The notes below the pieces were generated by a model, which saw nothing but the letters and a program-made list of their open reading frames with translations, did not search any database and had not been told where the DNA came from. Below, piece after piece: positions 24,763 to 33,906 of a stretch of 64,000 nt of DNA. This DNA is from Pseudomonas sp. H1h. Its GTDB lineage: Bacteria; Pseudomonadota; Gammaproteobacteria; Pseudomonadales; Pseudomonadaceae. The translations under genes and the position numbers were made by a program. Within the stretch, counting starts at the first letter, position 1. Each line of letters starts with the position of its first letter. Location of the stretch: NCBI RefSeq assembly GCF_000633255.1, contig NZ_AYMJ01000020.1:1-64000 (forward strand). Direction: 5' to 3'.

Positions 24763-25965
24763 TTACGCCTCGGCCTGGGCTTGCGCCAATGCCCGGGCAT
24801 TCTGCAGGCGGCGGGTGAGCATCGCGACGCTCACGACCAATAAACCGCACAGGCTGATGACCATGGCCATCGGCACGGCGGTGCCGTCGTGCAATACACC
24901 CACCAGTGCCGAAGCACCGGCGGCGACGCTGAACTGCATGCAGCCGAGCAACGCCGATGCACTGCCGGCGCGAGCGCCCTGACCATTCATTGCACAGGCG
25001 GCTGCGTTGGGGCTGATGCAGCCAAGGCTGGAGACACAGATAAACAACGGAATCAGCAGCGGCCACAAGGCTTCGGTGTGCAGGACACTCACCGCAAGCA
25101 GCGCCAGCCCGGCACACAGGTAAACCCAGACCGCCCTCGACAGCAGAAATGCCGGGCCACGCTTGGCCAGCAGTCGCGCATTGACCTGCGCCACCAGAAT
25201 GAACCCCGCCGCGTTAGTGCCGAACAACCAGCCGAAATGCTCGGCCGGCACGCCGTACAGCTTGATGAAGATGAACGGTGAGCCGGCGATGTAAGCGAAC
25301 ATCCCGGCAATGGCGATACCGCCGGTCAGGGCATGACCGAGATAGACCCGATCCTGCAGCAGGCGGCCGTACTGGCGCAGTGCACCGGACAACGGCTGAC
25401 GCGGCATATGTGCCGGCATGCTTTCCGGCAGGCCAAGCGCCACCGCCAGTCCAGCCAGGGCGCTGAACCCGGTGAGGACGAGGAAGATCGATTGCCAGCC
25501 CGTGGTGTTGACCAGCAAGCCGCCGAGCATTGGTGCCAGAATCGGTGCCAGGCCCATCACCAGCATCAACTGCGAAAAGACTTTCGCCGACCCCACCGCG
25601 TCGCACTTGTCGCTGACCACCGCCCGCGAAATCACCATCCCCGCACAGCCGCCCAACGCCTGGACAAAGCGCGCACCGATCAGCCATTCCAGATTAGGCG
25701 CATACGCACAGGCCAGCGACGCCAGCGTGAACAACGCCAGACCGGTGAGCAACGGAATGCGCCGGCCAAAGCGATCCGCCACCGGACCATAAGCCAGTTG
25801 GCCAATCGACAACCCGGCGAAATAGGCTGCCAGCGTCATCTGCACGTGCTTCTCATCGGTGCCGAACGCCAGCGCCATGGAAGGAAATGCAGGTAGATAG
25901 AAGTCGATCGCCAAGGGCCCGAAGGCGGTCAAGGCACCGAGAATCAGAATGGTACGGAAGTTCAT
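24763..25965 (-). CDS. Bcr/CflA-family multidrug exporter
   Basis: A 400-aa DHA1-type major facilitator with 12 helices. The first helix carries the antiporter start pattern LGALTAFGPLAIDFYLPAFP of the Bcr/CflA group, loop 2-3 has GPVADRFGRRIPLL, and helix 5 has LAPILAPMLGG. It would expel small hydrophobic compounds such as chloramphenicol- or bicyclomycin-like drugs by proton antiport. No regulator is adjacent. Confidence 0.87.
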   Translation of the reverse strand: MNFRTILILGALTAFGPLAIDFYLPAFPSMALAFGTDEKHVQMTLAAYFAGLSIGQLAYGPVADRFGRRIPLLTGLALFTLASLACAYAPNLEWLIGARFVQALGGCAGMVISRAVVSDKCDAVGSAKVFSQLMLVMGLAPILAPMLGGLLVNTTGWQSIFLVLTGFSALAGLAVALGLPESMPAHMPRQPLSGALRQYGRLLQDRVYLGHALTGGIAIAGMFAYIAGSPFIFIKLYGVPAEHFGWLFGTNAAGFILVAQVNARLLAKRGPAFLLSRAVWVYLCAGLALLAVSVLHTEALWPLLIPLFICVSSLGCISPNAAACAMNGQGARAGSASALLGCMQFSVAAGASALVGVLHDGTAVPMAMVISLCGLLVVSVAMLTRRLQNARALAQAQAEA

Positions 25966-26055
25966 CAGGCATCCAGGTTGGCAAGTCGGCAGCCCGACAG
26001 TCTAGCCGCGCCCGGACGCCTTGAACATTCCGATAGCTCGCTAACTATAAAAACA

Positions 26056-26253
26056 TCAGGCGAGTTTGACGGCGTAGCCTTCTTCGCTGATGACCTCAAT
26101 GACCTGCTCGGCACTCAGCGCACTTTCGACACCAACCTCTTTGGCCGCCAGATCGACGCGCACGCTGGCCGCCGGATCCTTCGCTTGCACGGCGTTGGTG
26201 ATGGCCTTGACACAATGACCGCAGGACATGCCTTGAACGTTGAACACTTGCAT
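26056..26253 (-). CDS. copZ: copper chaperone CopZ
   Basis: A 65-aa heavy-metal-associated (HMA) protein with GMSCGHC at residues 8-14, the Cu(I)-binding pair. The start follows GGAG by seven bases. It delivers Cu(I) to the CopA ATPase encoded 0.7 kb away. A CueR-type operator at 26293-26314 precedes it on the minus strand. Confidence 0.92.
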   Translation of the reverse strand: MQVFNVQGMSCGHCVKAITNAVQAKDPAASVRVDLAAKEVGVESALSAEQVIEVISEEGYAVKLA

Positions 26254-26283
26254 GGATTGACTCCTTTGAGTGAGGTTGCCGGC

Positions 26284-26314
26284 AGTGTCGAGCTTGCCAC
26301 CATGGCAAGGTCAA
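26284..26314 (-). promoter_or_regulatory. CueR-type promoter of copZ
   Basis: Minus-strand TTGACC (26309-26314), 19-bp spacer and GACACT (26284-26289). The spacer holds the palindrome CTTGCC-N5-GGCAAG (26293-26309), the same core as in the copA promoter. The long spacer and central palindrome are those of a CueR-activated promoter. Confidence 0.8.
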
Positions 26315-26401
26315 GTTCTGCAAAAAACTGCCGGGCTGGCATTCGGCGTCGCGCTCAGCCAAGCTGCGTGCATCAATGACTCAAATTCAGGAGATTCAGC
26401 C

Positions 26402-26785
26402 ATGCGCTGGTCAGCTTTCAGCCTGTTTGGCTTGCTCAGCCTGTTCGCCGCCCTGCCCCAGGCCAACGCGACCGGCGAGGACTACGCCGTTCTGATCATC
26501 TCGCGCGAGCGCCTCGAAGTGCCGACCTCCTGCGAGATCGGCGTGTACATCCAGGATCAGTTTGCCGGGCGCCTGCTGCAGGAACAGTCCACCTCGTTCA
26601 ACCTGCAACATGGCACGTTCTCCATCCGCCTGAAACTTGAGCCGAGCCAGGTGCCCGGTTGCAAACCAGGCATGCTGGCGCCGCCGGCTCAGGAGATCAC
26701 GCTCAAGGCCGGGGACGTGGTGAAGTACCGGATCGCAACGTCTGCCAAAGGTTTGTACCTGCGACCTGCCGCCCTCGAATACTAA
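26402..26785 (+). CDS. secreted protein of unknown function in the copper cluster
   Basis: A 127-aa protein with a signal peptide (residues 1-23, ending in ALPQANA). The mature part is beta-rich with two cysteines (TSCEIG and VPGCKPG) that could form a disulphide in the periplasm. The start follows CAGGAG. It lies between copZ and copA and reads from the region containing the copZ operator. No family is recognised, and a copper-related role is only suggested by position. Confidence 0.7.
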   Translation: MRWSAFSLFGLLSLFAALPQANATGEDYAVLIISRERLEVPTSCEIGVYIQDQFAGRLLQEQSTSFNLQHGTFSIRLKLEPSQVPGCKPGMLAPPAQEITLKAGDVVKYRIATSAKGLYLRPAALEY

Positions 26786-26799
26786 GCAAAACCACAAAT

Positions 26800-26889
26800 T
26801 GTGGGAGCGAGCCTGCTCGCGAATGTGGTGTGTCATTCAGCGATGATAGTGACTGACACACCACTTTCGCGAGCAAGCCCGCTCCCACA
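26800..26889. repeat. REP pair (BIME) 7
   Basis: Inverted REP arms (26800-26822, 26866-26889) between the secreted-protein stop and the copA promoter. Confidence 0.9.
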
Positions 26890-26919
26890 TTGGTTTTGCA
26901 GTGAGTCAAAGATTGGCGC

Positions 26920-26950
26920 TTGACCTTGCCCGCATGGCAAGGTTGATCCT
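26920..26950 (+). promoter_or_regulatory. CueR-type promoter of copA
   Basis: TTGACC (26920-26925), 19-bp spacer and GATCCT (26945-26950), with perfect palindrome ACCTTGCC-CGCAT-GGCAAGGT (26923-26943). It matches the CueR/CopA operator pattern closely; the copA ATG is 31 nt downstream. Confidence 0.87.
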
Positions 26951-26980
26951 TGTAGGCATCTACTACAGGGAGTACGACCG

Positions 26981-29374
26981 ATGTCCGATTCCATTACTTT
27001 CGATCTGCCGATCGCCGGCATGACCTGCGCCAGTTGCGCCGGGCGTGTCGAGCGGGCGTTGAGCAAAGTCAGCGGCGCCAGTGCCGTCAGCGTCAATCTC
27101 GCCACCGAACAGGCTCGCGTCCAGGCCCCCGGCGACAGCTTGCCGGCGTTGATGGAGGCAGTGGAACGCGCCGGTTACAGCGTGCCGCAGCAAACGATCG
27201 AACTGAACATTGAAGGCATGACCTGCGCGTCATGCGCCGGGCGTGTCGAACGCGCCCTGAACAAAGTCCCCGGGGTGAAGAACGTCAGCGTCAACCTCGC
27301 CAACGAACGCGCGCACCTCGAGCTGCTCGGTCAGGTCGATCCACAAGCGCTGCTCGACGCCGTGAGCAAGGCCGGTTACTCGGCCAGCGTCTGGCAGGCA
27401 GAACACCCACAAACCGATAACCAGCAACAGCGCCTGCAACATGAGCGCTGGGCGCTGATCTGCGCGATCGCTCTGGCATTGCCGCTGGTGTTGCCGATGT
27501 TGCTGCAACCGTTCGGCATTCACTGGATGCTCCCGGCCTGGGCGCAATTTGCCCTCGCCACGCCGGTGCAATTCATTTTCGGTGCACGGTTTTATGTGGC
27601 CGCGTGGAAAGCCGTGCGCGCCGGGGCCGGCAATATGGACTTGCTGGTGGCCCTCGGCACCAGCGCCGGTTATGGCTTGAGCCTCTACGAATGGGCCACC
27701 GCCGCCGGGCGCATGCCGCATCTGTATTTCGAAGCGTCGGCGGTGGTGATCGCCCTGGTGCTGCTCGGCAAATACCTGGAAAGCCGCGCCAAGCGCCAGA
27801 CCGCCAGCGCCATCCGCGCTCTGGAAGCCTTGCGCCCGGAACGGGCGGTGCAAGTGATCGACGGCCGTGAGCAGGACGTTGCGATCAGCGCTCTGCGCCT
27901 GAACGATCAAGTCTTGGTCAAACCCGGCGAACGCTTCCCGGTCGACGGTGAAGTGCTGGAAGGCCAGAGCCACGCCGATGAAGCGCTGATCAGCGGCGAA
28001 AGCCTGCCGGTGCCGAAACAACCCGGCGACAAGGTCACCGGCGGCGCGATCAACGGTGAAGGTCGTCTGTTGGTGCGCACCACCGCCCTTGGCGCAGAAA
28101 GCGTGCTGGCGCGGATCATCCGCCTGGTGGAAGACGCTCAGGCGGCGAAAGCACCGATCCAGAAACTGGTGGATAAAGTCAGCCAGGTGTTCGTGCCCAC
28201 CGTGTTGCTGATTGCCCTCGCCACGCTGATAGGCTGGTGGCTGTACGGCGCGCCCATGGAAACTGCGTTGATCAATGCCGTCGCCGTGCTGGTGATCGCG
28301 TGCCCTTGTGCGCTCGGCCTCGCTACCCCGACGGCGATCATGGCCGGCACCGGGGTGGCGGCGCGTCACGGAATTCTGATCAAGGATGCCGAGGCGCTGG
28401 AACGTGCGCATGAAGTCGACAACGTAGTCTTCGACAAGACCGGTACGCTGACTTCCGGCACTCCGCGCATCGCCCATTTCAGTGCGCTGGACGGTGATGA
28501 AAATACCCTGCTGACACTGGCCGCGGCCCTGCAACGCGGCAGCGAGCATCCACTGGCCAAAGCAGTGCTGGACGCAGCCGCCGAGCGCGACCTTATTGTG
28601 CCTGATGTCAGCGACAGCCAATCGCTGACCGGGCGCGGTATCGCCGGCAATCTTCAGAGTCGGCGCCTGGCGCTGGGCAACCGGAGGTTGCTGGAAGAAA
28701 GCGGCCTGAGCGCCGGCAATCTTGCCGAGTCTGCCAAGGCCTGGGAAATCGAAGGCCGGACCTTGTCGTGGCTGATCGAACAAAGCCCGGAGCCACGTGT
28801 GCTCGGGCTGTTCGCGTTCGGAGACACACTCAAGCCCGGTGCACTGCAAGCGGTGCAGCAACTGGCCGCCCGAGATATCCACAGCCATCTGCTGACGGGC
28901 GACAACCGTGGTAGCGCGAAAGTCGTCGCCCAAGCCTTGGGCATCCAGAACGTACACGCCGAAGTGCTGCCCGCCGACAAAGCCGCCACCGTCGCCGAGC
29001 TGAAGAAAACCGGCGTGGTGGCAATGGTCGGCGATGGCATCAACGACGCCCCGGCATTGGCCGCAGCGGACATCGGCATTGCCATGGGCGGCGGCACCGA
29101 CGTGGCGATGCACGCGGCCGGCATCACCCTGATGCGCGGCGACCCACGGCTGGTGCCCGCGGCGCTGGAGATCAGCCGCAAGACCTACGCGAAGATTCGC
29201 CAGAACCTGTTCTGGGCGTTCGTCTACAACCTGATCGGCATTCCGTTGGCGGCGTTCGGCTTCCTCAACCCGGTGCTGGCCGGTGCAGCGATGGCACTGT
29301 CGAGCGTCAGCGTGGTGAGCAATGCGCTACTGTTGAAAACCTGGAAACCGAAGGATCTGGAGGAGCACCGATGA
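26981..29374 (+). CDS. copA: Cu(I)-exporting P1B-type ATPase CopA
   Basis: A 797-aa copper-exporting ATPase. Two N-terminal HMA domains each carry GMTCASCAGRVERAL (about residues 10-25 and 78-93). Eight membrane helices follow, with the CPC motif in ACPCALGLATP, TGES-equivalent SGES, phosphorylation site DKTGTLT, the HP motif in SEHPLAKAV and the hinge GDGINDAPAL. It pumps Cu(I) from cytoplasm to periplasm. The start follows GGGAG. Its stop overlaps the cueR start (ATGA), so both are cotranscribed and autoregulated. Confidence 0.95.
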   Translation: MSDSITFDLPIAGMTCASCAGRVERALSKVSGASAVSVNLATEQARVQAPGDSLPALMEAVERAGYSVPQQTIELNIEGMTCASCAGRVERALNKVPGVKNVSVNLANERAHLELLGQVDPQALLDAVSKAGYSASVWQAEHPQTDNQQQRLQHERWALICAIALALPLVLPMLLQPFGIHWMLPAWAQFALATPVQFIFGARFYVAAWKAVRAGAGNMDLLVALGTSAGYGLSLYEWATAAGRMPHLYFEASAVVIALVLLGKYLESRAKRQTASAIRALEALRPERAVQVIDGREQDVAISALRLNDQVLVKPGERFPVDGEVLEGQSHADEALISGESLPVPKQPGDKVTGGAINGEGRLLVRTTALGAESVLARIIRLVEDAQAAKAPIQKLVDKVSQVFVPTVLLIALATLIGWWLYGAPMETALINAVAVLVIACPCALGLATPTAIMAGTGVAARHGILIKDAEALERAHEVDNVVFDKTGTLTSGTPRIAHFSALDGDENTLLTLAAALQRGSEHPLAKAVLDAAAERDLIVPDVSDSQSLTGRGIAGNLQSRRLALGNRRLLEESGLSAGNLAESAKAWEIEGRTLSWLIEQSPEPRVLGLFAFGDTLKPGALQAVQQLAARDIHSHLLTGDNRGSAKVVAQALGIQNVHAEVLPADKAATVAELKKTGVVAMVGDGINDAPALAAADIGIAMGGGTDVAMHAAGITLMRGDPRLVPAALEISRKTYAKIRQNLFWAFVYNLIGIPLAAFGFLNPVLAGAAMALSSVSVVSNALLLKTWKPKDLEEHR

Positions 29375-29784
29375 ACATCGGCCAAGCGGCCCGGCACAGT
29401 GGCCTGAGCGCGAAGATGATCCGCTATTACGAGTCGATCGGCCTGCTCAAGGCCGCCCATCGCACCGACAGCGGCTACCGGGTTTACGGCGATGATGACC
29501 TGCACACACTGGCATTCATCAAGCGCTCGCGGGACTTGGGCTTTTCTCTGGAAGAAGTCGGCAAGCTGCTGACCCTCTGGCAGGATCGCCAACGCGCCAG
29601 CGCCGATGTGAAGGCGCTGGCACGTCAGCACATCGACGAGTTGAACCAGAAGATCCGCGAACTCGGCGAGTTGCGCGACACCCTGCAGGATTTGGTCGAG
29701 CACTGTAATGGCGACCATCGCCCCGATTGCCCGATCCTCAAGGAACTGGCGTCGGGCTGCTGCGCGCAACCCGCTCGCGCCTGA
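29371..29784 (+). CDS. cueR: Cu(I)-responsive MerR-family regulator CueR
   Basis: A 137-aa MerR protein with the copper-sensor residues in register: C112 and C120 in HCNGDHRPDC and S77 in place of the Cys used by divalent-metal sensors. The winged helix is at residues 1-70 (MNIGQAARHSGLSAKMIRYYE). It overlaps copA by four bases. Two further cysteines (SGCCAQ) near the C-terminus are common in pseudomonad CueR. The 3' end overlaps the convergent MFS gene by 47 bp. Confidence 0.93.
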   Translation: MNIGQAARHSGLSAKMIRYYESIGLLKAAHRTDSGYRVYGDDDLHTLAFIKRSRDLGFSLEEVGKLLTLWQDRQRASADVKALARQHIDELNQKIRELGELRDTLQDLVEHCNGDHRPDCPILKELASGCCAQPARA

Positions 29785-30940
29785 GCGCCAGCCCTTTCAC
29801 CGTCAACAACGTACTGAGCGGGATGCCGTGGAACAGCAGCACCACGGCACCCGGTGTCCACCAGCCATAGAACGGCGCGGCAATCAGCATGCCGACGCCG
29901 AACCCGGTCATTTGCAGCAAGGTCAGGAAGCTGAAGATTGGCAGGCGCAGATGCTCCGGTTCGCGTTGCAGGCGCGACATCAGGCCGACCTCGGAAAAGC
30001 CGTCGCCCAACCCGGCAGGCAGGGAAAACAGCAACAGACCATAGAGGCTGTGCTGCTGAAACATCAGGATGAAGCCGCAGGACATCAACGCCACACCGAA
30101 GAAAAACCGCCGCTCCAGATGGCGGTTGTCCGAGCCTTCGAGGCGACTGGCGATCCGCGCGCCGAGCAGTTTGCCGCTGGCCCACACCGCCAGCATCAGG
30201 CCCAGCGTGGTGCTGGCCGAGTCCGGTGTCAGCAGTCTGGAAATGATCGGGAAACCGACGTTGTGCGCAGCGCTGCCCAGGGTGTCGGCCATGGTCACGG
30301 CAAGCATCGCCGCGATCACCGGGGCACTGCGCAGGCCTTGTCTGAGGGCTGACCATTCGTTGCGTTCGCTGGCCGATTGTTCGTCGATCGCTGACACGGC
30401 GAAACGCAACGGTGCGATCAACAGCGCGGCCAGCAAATAGGTCAGTGCGTTGAGTGCGAACACCGTTTCGAAGCCGAATGCCGCCACCAGCAAACCGGAG
30501 ACCAGACTGCCACCCACCATGGCCGCCGATGACGCCGAGGTGATCCAGGCATTGGTTTTCAGCAACTGATCTGGTTCGATCAGCCGCGGCAACTGGCTGT
30601 TGAGGCCGATGGCAAACATCGAGTTGCCAAAGCCCAGGCCGAAGGCGACTACCGGCAACAGCAACGCCTGCTGGCTGACCGGCACAATCAACAGCCCGCC
30701 GAGCAGCACCGCACGCAGTAGATCGAAAGCGATCAACGGCACCCGGCCACTCCAGCGCCGATAGAAGCGCGTGCCGATCAGGCTGGCAAAAATCCCCCCG
30801 CCGACACGGCTGGCGAGGAAGATCCCGACGCTCATGGCGCTGTTGCTCAGCAGGTAGACGTAAGTCGCCAGCGCGACCATGTTGAGGAAAGCACCGAAGT
30901 CGGAGATCAGGCGGGCGGTGATGATCAGGCGGGCGTTCAC
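29738..30940 (-). CDS. MFS transporter (MFS_3/enterobactin-exporter-like)
   Basis: A 400-aa major-facilitator protein with 10-12 helices, of the group related to EntS-like exporters (SVGIFLASRVGGGIFASLIG; GFGNSMFAIGLNSQLPRLI). The start is taken as GTG at 30940, preceded by AAGGA at proper spacing; an ATG 20 codons upstream lacks a ribosome-binding site and family similarity. It overlaps cueR tail-to-tail by 47 bp. The substrate is unknown. Confidence 0.78.
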   Translation of the reverse strand: MNARLIITARLISDFGAFLNMVALATYVYLLSNSAMSVGIFLASRVGGGIFASLIGTRFYRRWSGRVPLIAFDLLRAVLLGGLLIVPVSQQALLLPVVAFGLGFGNSMFAIGLNSQLPRLIEPDQLLKTNAWITSASSAAMVGGSLVSGLLVAAFGFETVFALNALTYLLAALLIAPLRFAVSAIDEQSASERNEWSALRQGLRSAPVIAAMLAVTMADTLGSAAHNVGFPIISRLLTPDSASTTLGLMLAVWASGKLLGARIASRLEGSDNRHLERRFFFGVALMSCGFILMFQQHSLYGLLLFSLPAGLGDGFSEVGLMSRLQREPEHLRLPIFSFLTLLQMTGFGVGMLIAAPFYGWWTPGAVVLLFHGIPLSTLLTVKGLALRRERVARSSPTPVP

Positions 30941-31006
30941 ATTCAATCCTTGAGTGTGCGGGGGCTGACAAGAGTCCCATACACATTTCAAGAACACCAT
31001 AGAACC

Positions 31007-31096
31007 TGTGGAAGCGGGCTTGCTCGCGAAAGGACCGTGTCAGCCGCCATCATTGCTGCCTGACACACAGCCTTCGCGAGCAAGCCCGCTCCCACA
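31007..31096. repeat. REP pair (BIME) 8
   Basis: Inverted REP arms (31007-31030, 31073-31096) between the MFS start region and the kinase terminator. Confidence 0.9.
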
Positions 31097-31132
31097 GGGG
31101 ATCTGCGGTGGTTCTGGCAATGGGGCAGGCAC

Positions 31133-31160
31133 AAAAAAACCGGCCGAAGCCGGTTTTTTT
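31133..31160 (-). terminator. bidirectional terminator behind the RIO-type kinase
   Basis: Stem ACCGGC-CGAA-GCCGGT flanked by seven A (31133-31139) and seven T (31154-31160). It lies five bases behind the kinase stop and would work on either strand. Confidence 0.88.
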
Positions 31161-31165
31161 AACGC

Positions 31166-32062
31166 TTACTGCATCCACGGTGGCGGAGGCGGTTCGTCGG
31201 ACTTGCCTTTCGGCTCGTCATCCGCTGCACGGATCGCCTGCTTGCGCTCTTCATCCAGACGCGCCGCCTCGATCTCGCGCAACACGCCGCCGACGTCAGC
31301 CAGATCTTGCGGATCGTCAAATTCGCCGGTCAGTACGCTGTTGGGGTGCAAGGTGCCGGCTTCGTACAGCGCCCACATTTCTTTCGCGTAGCGGGTCTGT
31401 TTCAGCTCCGGGGCAAAGCGCCCGAAGTACGAAGCCATGTTGCCCACATCCCGCTCCAGCATGCTGAACGCGTGGTTGTTGCCCGCCGCATCCACGGCCT
31501 GCGGCAGGTCGATGATCACAGGGCCTGTCGGCGTCAGCAGCACGTTGAACTCCGAGAGGTCACCGTGCACCAGACCGGTACACAACATCAGCACGATCTG
31601 CGAGATCAGGAACGCGTGATACTCACGGGCCTGATCCGGCTCCAGCACCACGTCGTTCAGACGCGGCGCGGCATCGCCGTACTCGTCGGCCACCAGTTCC
31701 ATAAGCAGCACGCCATCGAGAAAATCGTACGGCTTGGGCACTCGCACGCCGGCACCGGCCAGACGGAACAGCGCCGCGACTTCGGCGTTCTGCCAGGCAT
31801 CTTCGGTCTCTTTGCGACCGAACTTGGAGCCCTTGGCCATCGCCCGGGCCTGCCGGCTGTTACGCACCTTGCGGCCTTCCTGATACTCGGCCGCCTGGCG
31901 GAAACTGCGTTTGTTCGCCTCCTTGTAGACCTTCGCGCAACGTAACTGGTTACCGCAGCGCACCACATAAACAGCTGCTTCTTTACCACTCATGAGTGGG
32001 CGCAGCACTTCGTCGACCAGACCGTCTTCGATCAGGGGTTCAATGCGTTTTGGAGTCTTCAT
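31166..32062 (-). CDS. RIO1-family serine/threonine kinase-like protein
   Basis: A 298-aa protein with RIO-kinase features: SGKEAAVYVV in place of a glycine-rich loop (residues 25-34), catalytic loop VHGDLSEFNVLL (about 165-176) and metal-binding IIDLPQAVD (about 183-191). A proline-rich tail (PPPPPW) follows after an acidic segment. Bacterial RIO kinases are of uncertain role; the P. aeruginosa counterpart is PA4780, as I recall. It stands alone with its own terminator. Confidence 0.85.
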   Translation of the reverse strand: MKTPKRIEPLIEDGLVDEVLRPLMSGKEAAVYVVRCGNQLRCAKVYKEANKRSFRQAAEYQEGRKVRNSRQARAMAKGSKFGRKETEDAWQNAEVAALFRLAGAGVRVPKPYDFLDGVLLMELVADEYGDAAPRLNDVVLEPDQAREYHAFLISQIVLMLCTGLVHGDLSEFNVLLTPTGPVIIDLPQAVDAAGNNHAFSMLERDVGNMASYFGRFAPELKQTRYAKEMWALYEAGTLHPNSVLTGEFDDPQDLADVGGVLREIEAARLDEERKQAIRAADDEPKGKSDEPPPPPWMQ

Positions 32063-32280
32063 CAGCTTTTATTGTGGGTCCTTTATTACCAAACACGCGA
32101 ATGTCACTCGTTATACGGCAATCCTCGCGCTACGGGGAGGGGTTGCCGACCTGTGAACCCTGTGGATGCACACACTGTGCCGAAAAATCGACCGTTGCCG
32201 ATCATAGCCGAGCACACCGTGCTTGTAGTTATCGGCCGTCGAGGGCATTTGCGACAGAATCTGACACGGCACCAATCCCC

Positions 32281-32368
32281 GTGGGAGCGGGCTTGCTCGC
32301 GAAGGCTATGTGTCAGACACAATAACGGCGACTGACACGGCCCCTTCGCGAGCAAGCCCGCTCGCACA
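32281..32368. repeat. REP pair (BIME) 9
   Basis: Inverted REP arms (32281-32303, 32345-32368) between the kinase upstream region and the thiolase 3' end. The 218 bp upstream of it (32063-32280) hold no recognisable feature beyond the presumed kinase promoter. Confidence 0.9.
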
Positions 32369-32379
32369 GTAAACGATGC

Positions 32380-33657
32380 TCAGCGTTCGATGATCGCGGT
32401 GACGCCCTGGCCGCCCGCGGCGCAGATCGAGATCAGTCCTCGGCCCGTGCCTGCCGCATCCAGCAGTTTCGCCAGGTTGGCGACGATCCGTCCGCCGGTC
32501 GCGGCAAACGGATGCCCCGCCGCCAGCGAACTGCCTTTGACGTTCAGCCGGCTGCGGTCGATCGAACCCAGCGGCGCCTCCAGCCCGAGGCGGGTCTTGC
32601 AGTATTCCGGGTCTTGCCAGGCCTTGAGCGTGCACAGCACCTGCGCGGCGAACGCTTCGTGAATTTCGTAGTAGTCGAAGTCCTGCAAGGTCAGGCCGTT
32701 GCGCGCCAGCAGACGCGGCACCGCGTATACCGGGGCCATCAGCAGACCTTCGGCGCCGTTGACGAAATCCACCGCCGCCGCTTCGCCGTCGCGCAGATAC
32801 GCGAGGATCGGCAAGCCACGTTCCTTCGCCCATTCCTCACTCGCCAGCAGCACCACCGAAGCACCGTCGGTGAGCGGCGTGGAGTTGCCCGCCGTCAGCG
32901 TGCCTTTAGCGCTTTTTTCGAAGGCCGGTTTGAGTGCGGCGAGTTTTTCCAGGGTCAGGTCCGGGCGCAGATTGTTGTCGCGGGTCAGGCCGAGGAACGG
33001 CGTCATCAGGTCGTTGTGCCAGCCTTCGCTGTAGGAGGCGGCGAGTTTGTGATGGCTTTCGAGGGCCAGTTGATCCTGCTCTTCACGGGGGATGTTCCAG
33101 GTCTGCGCCATCAGCTCGCAGTGTTGCCCCATCGACAGACCGGTGCGCGGCTCGCCGTTGCGCGGGAACTCCGGGATCAGGTGTCGCGGTCGCAGTTGCA
33201 GAAAGGTCTTCAGCTTGTCGCCGGTGGTCTTGGCGCGGTTGGCCTGCAGAAGAATCTTGCGCAGGCCTTCGCTGACGCTGATGGGGGCGTCAGAGGTGGT
33301 ATCGACGCCGCCGGCAATGCCGCAATCGATCTGGCCAAGGGCGATCTTGTTCGCCACCAGCAGCGCCGCTTCCAGCCCGGTGCCGCAGGCTTGCTGGATG
33401 TCATAGGCCGGGGTGGTGGGCGACAGTCGTGAGCCAAGCACGCATTCGCGGGTCAGGTTCATGTCCCGTGACAATTTAAGCACCGCACCCGCGACCACTT
33501 CACCGATGCGCAGGCCGTGCAGGTTGTAGCGTTCGATCAGGCCTTCGAGGGCAGCGGTGAGCATCACCTGATTGCTGGCAGTGGCGTACGGCCCGTTGGA
33601 ACGGGCGAAAGGGATACGGTTACCACCGATGATGGCGACGCGGCGCAGCTGACTCAT
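32380..33657 (-). CDS. acetyl-CoA C-acyltransferase (FadI-type thiolase)
   Basis: A 425-aa thiolase. Catalytic Cys is in QQACGTGLEA (about C89), with NVKGSSLAAGHPFAATGGRI carrying the HP motif and ICAAGGQG the second Cys near the C-terminus, and EIHEAFAAQ. Closer to FadI/trifunctional-type thiolases than to biosynthetic PhaA. Start 33657 follows AGGAG. It is divergent from a FabG4-type reductase and a MaoC hydratase; together the three cover three of the four beta-oxidation steps, suggesting degradation or remodelling of acyl-CoA. Confidence 0.88.
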   Translation of the reverse strand: MSQLRRVAIIGGNRIPFARSNGPYATASNQVMLTAALEGLIERYNLHGLRIGEVVAGAVLKLSRDMNLTRECVLGSRLSPTTPAYDIQQACGTGLEAALLVANKIALGQIDCGIAGGVDTTSDAPISVSEGLRKILLQANRAKTTGDKLKTFLQLRPRHLIPEFPRNGEPRTGLSMGQHCELMAQTWNIPREEQDQLALESHHKLAASYSEGWHNDLMTPFLGLTRDNNLRPDLTLEKLAALKPAFEKSAKGTLTAGNSTPLTDGASVVLLASEEWAKERGLPILAYLRDGEAAAVDFVNGAEGLLMAPVYAVPRLLARNGLTLQDFDYYEIHEAFAAQVLCTLKAWQDPEYCKTRLGLEAPLGSIDRSRLNVKGSSLAAGHPFAATGGRIVANLAKLLDAAGTGRGLISICAAGGQGVTAIIER

Positions 33658-33700
33658 GAAAAGCTCCTTTTCCAAATGGTCGAAATTTGCACAATCCCCA

Positions 33701-33780
33701 GTGGGAGCGAGCCTGCTCGCGAAGAGGCCGGCATATTCAGGGCCTGCTGCACCGCCTTCGCGAGCAGGCTCGCTGCCACA
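33701..33780. repeat. REP pair (BIME) 10
   Basis: Inverted arms of the GAGCCTGCTCGCG variant (33701-33722, 33757-33780) in the divergent thiolase/fabG4 promoter region. This is the last REP pair before a 21.8-kb REP-free stretch. Confidence 0.88.
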
Positions 33781-33906
33781 TGAACCGCATTTATCTGCAA
33801 GACCTGCTAAACCTCAGTGATCTAGCGTAGGCCTTATTGCGTGGATCGAACGATTGATTGCCGTTGGTAGTCCACACTTTGAACCCCAACTTTTGGAGAG
33901 CGTTCC

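Noticed and set aside
27230..29113. 627-codon open frame on the minus strand
   Set aside because: Antisense to copA, whose P-type ATPase motifs are intact.
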